From: Phenylobacterium sp.
GTDB lineage: Bacteria > Pseudomonadota > Alphaproteobacteria > Caulobacterales > Caulobacteraceae
DNA: 10,774 bases
Assembly (NCBI GenBank): GCA_028290925.1
Contig: JAQGIX010000030.1
Location: forward strand, 1 to 10,774
Direction of reading: 5' to 3'
The notes under the pieces are model-generated. The model saw only the letters and a list, made by a program, of their open reading frames with translations. It was not told the DNA's origin and did not search any database. How positions within the stretch are numbered: the first letter of the stretch is position 1; the number at the start of each line of letters is the position of its first letter. Positions 7,478 to 10,774 of this stretch are shown here, piece by piece. A program made the position numbers and the translations under genes.

Positions 7478-8864
7478 CGCTCCGAACGCCGCAAGCTCTG
7501 CCCTGGAAACTCTGAGGGCTCCTGGCCGGTTGACCGGCCAGCCATGCGAGACAGCGAACGTTATATCGCGCAGGCCGAGGCGGTCCTGCGGATGGCCGCC
7601 CGAGCCGCGAGCCGGCCCGAGCGCAAGGTCTATGAGACCATCGCCGAAGGCTGGCGCAGGCTCGCCACCGAAGCCCGCCGAAACGAGCAGCACGACGAGC
7701 CCCGGATCGTCCCGGCGATGCGGTCGTTCCGCGGGTCGAACCACTGAGACCGTTGAAAGACTCGTTCGCGCCCGCAGGCTTGAGCGCGCGGGCCTGGGCC
7801 GCAGCCTGGGCCACATTGGCGGCGCCGGCGCCGGCGTTCATCCGTTGCTCGACGGCGGCCAGGCTGGCGTTGATCTTCTGGATTTCTTCGCGGGTCGGCT
7901 GGCGGCGCGCGGCGTGGAGGGTGTCGAGGGCCGGGGCCTCGCCGGCGGCGGCGGCCGGGTCGGCGACCTGGTAGGTCCGCACGCCGCCGGCCACCGCGAG
8001 CGTCACCTTGCGCGGCTCGGGCGCGAGGATCGGCGCGCCGGGTGCGCTGCGGAGGACCGCCGGGGTGAGCACGGCCTCGCGGCCGGCATAGCGGCCGGTG
8101 AACGCGGCCGGTTCGCCCCAGGTCCCGGTCCAGCGGTAGAAGATGTGCTGGCCCACCTGGGTCATCTTGACCAGCGTCGGGGCCCAGTAAGGGGCGACAT
8201 AGGCCGCGTGGTAGTGGGTGGCCGAGCCCACGTCGCGGTCGACGTAGCCGGCCAGCGCCGTCTTGGCGACCGACACGGCCCGGTCCCAGAGCGCAGCCTG
8301 GGGACGCCAGCGCAGGGCGCCGTCGCAGGTGAAGGTGAACTGGCAGCCGGTGGGCAGGGACGCGCCCTGGTAGACCACGCCGCAGACCGATTTCGGATAG
8401 GCCGGGTGGCGCACCCGGTTCAGCACCACCTGGGCCACCGCCTGCTGGCCCTTGAGGGGTTCGCGGGCGGCTTCGAAATAGACCGCCTGGGCCAGGCAGT
8501 GGACGGCGCGGCCCTGGTCGGCGGCGTCGGTCTTCAGCACGAAGGGCCGCATGGGCGCGATCGGCGCGGCGGCGAAGGGACGCTGGGCGTTGAGCTGCTC
8601 GGCGCGGGCGCCATCGGCCAGTGGCGGCGCCGGCAGGGCGTTGAGCGGCGCCCCCTGGGCGAGGCCGAGGGCCGCGGGATCGGCGCCGCCGGCGAGCTTC
8701 TGCAGCTGGGCGATGGACAGGCGGGCCGTGGTCGCCCGGGCCTGGGCGGGCGCCGGCGAGGCGTGCCTGGCGGCGGGCGAGCAGGCGGCCATGGCGACGA
8801 GCGCGCAGGCCAGCGCGGCCAGTCGCCTCAAGGGGCGGGTCGGGATCGGTTGGATCAGGCTCAC
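7440..8864 (-). CDS. SleB-family cell wall hydrolase, probable lipoprotein, with unusual tail
   Basis: The central domain matches the Hydrolase_2/SleB family, which cleaves peptidoglycan glycan strands. It starts near residue 123 with CLAQAVYFEAAREP (E131 the likely catalytic acid), continues with GQQAVAQVVLNRVRHPAYP and GCQFTFTCDG, and ends near 245 with GQHIFYRW. GTG at 8864 is chosen because it puts a basic n-region and a hydrophobic stretch directly before AMAAC, with C28 as possible lipid anchor; an export signal fits a wall enzyme. An ATG at 8939, with AGGGGGG just upstream, would add 25 residues ahead of the signal. After the domain comes a Pro/Ala-rich region with a short helical part to about residue 365. 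The last 100 or so residues are Arg/Ser/Gly-rich, antisense to the 7544-7747 gene and the end of trxB, and are probably not part of the ancestral protein. Confidence 0.85.
   Translation of the reverse strand: MSLIQPIPTRPLRRLAALACALVAMAACSPAARHASPAPAQARATTARLSIAQLQKLAGGADPAALGLAQGAPLNALPAPPLADGARAEQLNAQRPFAAAPIAPMRPFVLKTDAADQGRAVHCLAQAVYFEAAREPLKGQQAVAQVVLNRVRHPAYPKSVCGVVYQGASLPTGCQFTFTCDGALRWRPQAALWDRAVSVAKTALAGYVDRDVGSATHYHAAYVAPYWAPTLVKMTQVGQHIFYRWTGTWGEPAAFTGRYAGREAVLTPAVLRSAPGAPILAPEPRKVTLAVAGGVRTYQVADPAAAAGEAPALDTLHAARRQPTREEIQKINASLAAVEQRMNAGAGAANVAQAAAQARALKPAGANESFNGLSGSTRGTTASPGRSGARRAARFGGLRWRACASLRRWSHRPCARAGSRLGRPSAGPPRPARYNVRCLAWLAGQPARSPQSFQGRACGVRSATRRRSSRPLRG
7522..7541 (+). 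promoter_or_regulatory. Perfect hairpin between ribosome binding site and start codon
   Basis: CTGGCCGG (7522-7529) and CCGGCCAG (7534-7541) form a perfect 8-bp stem with a TTGA loop, 2 bases before the ATG at 7544. The purine stretch GAGGG (7514-7518) lies on the other side. Folding the stem would leave only about 5 unpaired bases between GAGGG and ATG. It may also serve as a 3' end structure for trxB, although no T run follows. Confidence 0.5.
7544..7747 (+). CDS. Small helical protein of unknown function, 67 residues
   Basis: The product starts MRDSERYIAQAEAVLRMAARAA, is rich in Ala, Arg and Glu, and has no hydrophobic span. It should form two amphipathic helices of the type seen in small soluble alphaproteobacterial proteins of unknown function (pattern RY-x-Q-A, then KVYETIAEGWRRLATEA at about residues 28-44). 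Codon third positions are strongly G/C, as in the neighbouring genes, which supports coding. The ATG at 7544 has its purine stretch 25 bases upstream with a hairpin in between. The gene is 66 bases downstream of trxB and could be co-transcribed with it. The opposite strand carries the tail of the SleB-family frame; this small gene looks like the more natural reading of the shared segment. Confidence 0.62.
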   Translation: MRDSERYIAQAEAVLRMAARAASRPERKVYETIAEGWRRLATEARRNEQHDEPRIVPAMRSFRGSNH

Positions 8865-8965
8865 GAGATGTTGACGGCCCTGTTCGCTCCGGCTCGGGGC
8901 GGCGTCTTGGCCCCAGAACCCGGCGAAAACAAGGAACATTCCCCCCTGTTGTGCTGTGGCCGACC

Positions 8966-8993
8966 GATATGGGGACTGGGGGTTGGGGAACAA
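8966..8993 (-). promoter_or_regulatory. Possible promoter for the SleB-family gene
   Basis: On the minus strand, TTGTTCC (complement of 8987-8993) is followed after 13 bases by CCCATATC (complement of 8966-8973), six of eight matches to GCTANAWC. Predicted transcription would begin near 8959, leaving a leader of about 95 bases to GTG 8864, or about 20 bases to the alternative ATG at 8939. Confidence 0.3.
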
Positions 8994-9019
8994 CCGCGGC
9001 GGATTGACCCGCAAATCGC

Positions 9020-9047
9020 TTGCGCCTGCGCCCTTGGGCGCTATATG
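9020..9047 (+). promoter_or_regulatory. Probable nadA promoter
   Basis: TTGCGCC (9020-9026) and GCTATATG (9040-9047) are 13 bases apart. The second box matches GCTANAWC at seven of eight positions. Transcription would begin near 9053-9055, about 100 bases before nadA, so both palindromes would lie in the early transcribed region. An alternative -10, CATAAT (9075-9080), overlaps the first palindrome. Confidence 0.45.
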
Positions 9048-9061
9048 TCTTGGCCAGGTTT

Positions 9062-9076
9062 TGCTCGTATTGAGCA
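9062..9076 (+). promoter_or_regulatory. First nadA operator-like palindrome
   Basis: TGCTC-GTATT-GAGCA has the same arms and spacing as the second site at 9128-9144. It is followed by TAAT, giving the longer shared string TTGAGCATAAT (9070-9080), repeated at 9137-9147. It lies just downstream of the predicted transcription start, where a repressor could block RNA polymerase. Confidence 0.65.
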
Positions 9077-9096
9077 TAATTCCGCCGACGGGCTCA

Positions 9097-9116
9097 GCGC
9101 CCCGAGGCGTCTTTTT
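9097..9116 (+). terminator. Small terminator-like hairpin in the nadA leader
   Basis: GCGCC (9097-9101) pairs with GGCGT (9106-9110, one G-U) around a CCGA loop, and TTTTT follows at 9112-9116. A competing stem, CTCAG-C-GCC (9093-9101) with GGCCTGAG (9118-9125), would use the same 5' arm and remove the terminator. The stem is short, so termination efficiency may be low. Confidence 0.4.
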
Positions 9117-9127
9117 AGGCCTGAGAA

Positions 9128-9144
9128 ATGCTCAATTTGAGCAT
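9128..9144 (+). promoter_or_regulatory. Second nadA operator, 17-bp perfect palindrome
   Basis: ATGCTCAA-T-TTGAGCAT is a perfect inverted repeat with a single central base. It ends 3 bases before the nadA ribosome binding site GGAGG (9148-9152). Its centre is 67 bases from that of the first site. As RNA it would form a 7-bp hairpin directly before the ribosome binding site. In alphaproteobacteria, nadABC is controlled by the repressor NadQ; assignment of this motif to NadQ is inference. Confidence 0.7.
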
Positions 9145-9157
9145 AATGGAGGGTCCG

Positions 9158-10243
9158 ATGGCTGCCGACGGGTTCCAGTTCGCGTTCACGCCCGAGATCG
9201 AGACCCTCACCGCGCCGGCGTGGCAGAAGGTGAAGCACCACGTCACGCCCATGGAATGGCGCGCCCAGGCGCCGCTGATCGCCGAGATCAACCGGCTGAA
9301 GCGCGACATGAACGCCGTCATCCTGGCCCACAACTACATGACCCCGGAGATCTTCCACGGGGTCGGCGACTTCGTCGGCGACAGCCTGGCCCTGGCCAAG
9401 GAGGCGGCGAAGTCCGAGGCGAGGGTGATCGTCCAGGCGGGCGTGCACTTCATGGCCGAGACCTCGAAGATCCTCTCGCCGGACAAGACGGTGCTGATCC
9501 CCGACCTGCGGGCCGGCTGCTCGCTGGCCGCCTCGATCACCGGGGCGGACGTACGGCTGATCAAGCAGCGCCATCCGGGCCTGCCCGTGGTGACCTATGT
9601 GAACACCACCGCCGAGGTGAAGGCCGAGACCGACATCTGCTGCACCAGCGCCAACGCCGTACAGGTGGTCGAGGAAGCCGCCCGGCTGTGGGGCGTCGAC
9701 CGGGTGATCCTGATCCCCGACGAATATCTGGCCCGCAACGTGGCCCGGCAGACCGACATCAAGATCATCGCCTGGAAGGGCCGCTGCGAGGTGCACGAGC
9801 GGTTCACCGCCGCCGACATCCTGGAGCTGAAGGAGGCCTATCCGGACGCCGAGGTGCTGGCCCATCCGGAATGCCCGGCCGAAGTGCTGGAGGTCGCCGA
9901 CTTCGCGGGCTCCACCGCGGCGATGAACGACTATGTGCTGACGAGGAAGCCCAGGCGGGTGGTGCTGATCACCGAGTGCTCGATGGCCGACAATGTCGCC
10001 GCCGACGCCCCCGACACCGAGTTCCTGCGGCCCTGCAACCTCTGCCCGCACATGAAGCGGATCACCTTGGAGAACATCTACGAGGCCCTGCTGCACGGCC
10101 GCCATGAGGTGACCGTCGATCCGGCGATCGCCCAGCGCGCCCGGCTGGCGGTGCAGCGGATGATCGACCTGCCGCCGCCCGCCACGCCCGCCCGCTACGA
10201 CCTGGTCAAGGCCCGCCACCACGTGGACGTGGAGCTGATCTGA
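9158..10243 (+). CDS. nadA: Quinolinate synthase
   Basis: NadA condenses iminoaspartate (made by NadB) with dihydroxyacetone phosphate to give quinolinate, using a [4Fe-4S] cluster; it is cytoplasmic. The 361-residue product shows AVILAHNYMTPEIF (residues 53-66), GDSLALA (74-80), QAGVHFMAE (93-101), then C121 in RAGCSLA and C210 in WKGRCEVHERF. It ends with RPCNLCPHMKRITLENI, where C296 is the likely third cluster ligand and C293 is close by; the spacing agrees with the three-cysteine pattern of known NadA proteins. The ATG at 9158 is chosen because GGAGG (9148-9152) lies 5 bases upstream. In-frame ATGs at 9128 and 9146 fall in the operator palindrome and at the ribosome binding site. The stop overlaps the nadB start (TGATG), so the two are translationally coupled. 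Confidence 0.98.
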   Translation: MAADGFQFAFTPEIETLTAPAWQKVKHHVTPMEWRAQAPLIAEINRLKRDMNAVILAHNYMTPEIFHGVGDFVGDSLALAKEAAKSEARVIVQAGVHFMAETSKILSPDKTVLIPDLRAGCSLAASITGADVRLIKQRHPGLPVVTYVNTTAEVKAETDICCTSANAVQVVEEAARLWGVDRVILIPDEYLARNVARQTDIKIIAWKGRCEVHERFTAADILELKEAYPDAEVLAHPECPAEVLEVADFAGSTAAMNDYVLTRKPRRVVLITECSMADNVAADAPDTEFLRPCNLCPHMKRITLENIYEALLHGRHEVTVDPAIAQRARLAVQRMIDLPPPATPARYDLVKARHHVDVELI

Positions 10244-10774
10244 TGGAACGCCTGCGCCATGACGGCGTGCTGGTGGTGGGCGCGGGGCTGGCGGGGCTCT
10301 GCGCCGCCCTGGCCGCCGCGCCGAGGAAGGTGCTGGTGCTTTCGCCCGTGGCGCTGAATCACGGCTGTTCCTCGGCCTGGGCGCAGGGCGGCATGGCCGC
10401 GGCGCTGGCCGCCGACGACGCGCCCGAGCTGCATGCGCGCGACACGGTGAGCGCCGGCGCGGGCCTCGTGGATCCGGCCATGGCGAGACTGCTCGCCGAA
10501 GAAGGTCCTGCTGCAGTGAGGGCGCTGGCCGCGCTCGGCGCGCCGTTCGACCGGACCGCGGACGGCGCCTTCGCCCAGAGCCTCGAGGCCGCCCACTCCA
10601 AGCCCCGCGTGGCGCGGGTGAAGGGCGACCAGGCCGGCCGCGCCATCATGGAGACGGTGGCCGCCGCGGCGCTGGCCGCCGGCCATATCGAGGTCTGGGC
10701 CCACGCCCGCGCCCGCGCCCTGCTGCAGGACGCGCAAGGCGCGGTCCGCGGGGTCCTGGTCGAACGCGGCGGCC
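10243..10774 (+). CDS. nadB: L-aspartate oxidase, 3' end missing
   Basis: NadB is an FAD enzyme that oxidises L-aspartate to iminoaspartate, the substrate of NadA. The ATG at 10243 shares one base with the nadA stop, and the frame is open to the window end, giving 177 residues of a protein usually of about 510-540. The FAD-binding motif VVGAGLAGLCAALAA is at residues 11-25. The flavin-contacting SSAWAQGGMAAAL lies at 43-55, where family members typically have WAQGGIAAA. The substrate-loop region reads LEAAHSKPRVARVKGDQAG (114-132), with E115 and H118 conserved; the E. coli protein has REGGHS here, so the arginine is replaced by L114. Coupling to nadA fits channelling of unstable iminoaspartate. 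nadC is expected downstream, outside the window. Confidence 0.95.
   Translation, partial: MERLRHDGVLVVGAGLAGLCAALAAAPRKVLVLSPVALNHGCSSAWAQGGMAAALAADDAPELHARDTVSAGAGLVDPAMARLLAEEGPAAVRALAALGAPFDRTADGAFAQSLEAAHSKPRVARVKGDQAGRAIMETVAAAALAAGHIEVWAHARARALLQDAQGAVRGVLVERGG

Noticed and set aside
7530..9140. Open frame of 536 residues on the + strand opposite the SleB-family gene
   Set aside because: Gly/Arg-rich low-complexity translation with no recognisable domain; it is the antisense shadow of the hydrolase, whose domain and signal peptide are clear.
9128..9157. Alternative nadA starts at 9128 or 9146
   Set aside because: They lie within the operator palindrome and at the ribosome binding site; only ATG 9158 has GGAGG at correct spacing.
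8956..10107. Long + frame and the opposite minus frame (9041-10222) over nadA
   Set aside because: Both are composition-driven shadows of nadA, whose cluster cysteines and motifs lie in the 9158 frame.

Overview
This GC-rich window looks like ordinary chromosome from an alphaproteobacterium, most likely a Caulobacterales member such as Phenylobacterium or Caulobacter. The inference rests on the character of the proteins, the order carB, greA, trxB (as I recall, a common alphaproteobacterial order), and promoter-like boxes resembling the Caulobacter housekeeping pattern TTGACGS-N(10-14)-GCTANAWC. No database was searched. No mobile element, CRISPR array, tRNA or rRNA is visible.

Layout on the + strand. 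The window opens inside carB (large subunit of carbamoyl-phosphate synthase) and carries it to its stop at 2859. Between carB and greA lies an accessory stretch: a 279-base intergenic region with a long, manually foldable RNA-like structure; a 56-residue His-rich single-span membrane peptide (3139-3309); a spacer with strong inverted repeats; a classical SDR dehydrogenase (3544-4320); a small P-loop ATPase/kinase (4374-4874); and an exported protein of the carboxymuconolactone-decarboxylase fold (4907-5524). A UUCG-capped intrinsic terminator closes this group, and its 3' arm doubles as the -35 element of a likely greA promoter. greA (5686-6159) ends at another UUCG-capped terminator.

A small Gly/Ala-rich membrane protein (6229-6441, minus) is divergent from trxB (6476-7477), which has no ordinary ribosome binding site and may be leaderless. 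A 67-residue helical protein (7544-7747) follows. It is antisense to the end of a minus-strand cell-wall hydrolase gene of the SleB family, whose reading frame lacks a stop until 7440.

The last part is the start of the de novo NAD operon: nadA (9158-10243) and nadB (from 10243, cut by the window end), overlapping by one base. In front of nadA are two copies of the palindrome TGCTC-N5-GAGCA, 67 bases apart, the second directly upstream of the ribosome binding site. Between them is a small hairpin with a T5 run that is mutually exclusive with a longer hairpin. This is the clearest regulatory system here: probably repression by an NAD-responsive regulator such as alphaproteobacterial NadQ, perhaps with an added attenuation step.

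Most of the window is housekeeping (pyrimidine/arginine precursor supply, transcript cleavage, thiol redox, NAD synthesis). The points most worth following up are non-coding: the nadA leader, the structured region ahead of the small His-rich peptide, the terminator/promoter overlap at greA, and the hairpin lodged between a ribosome binding site and its start codon at 7514-7546.
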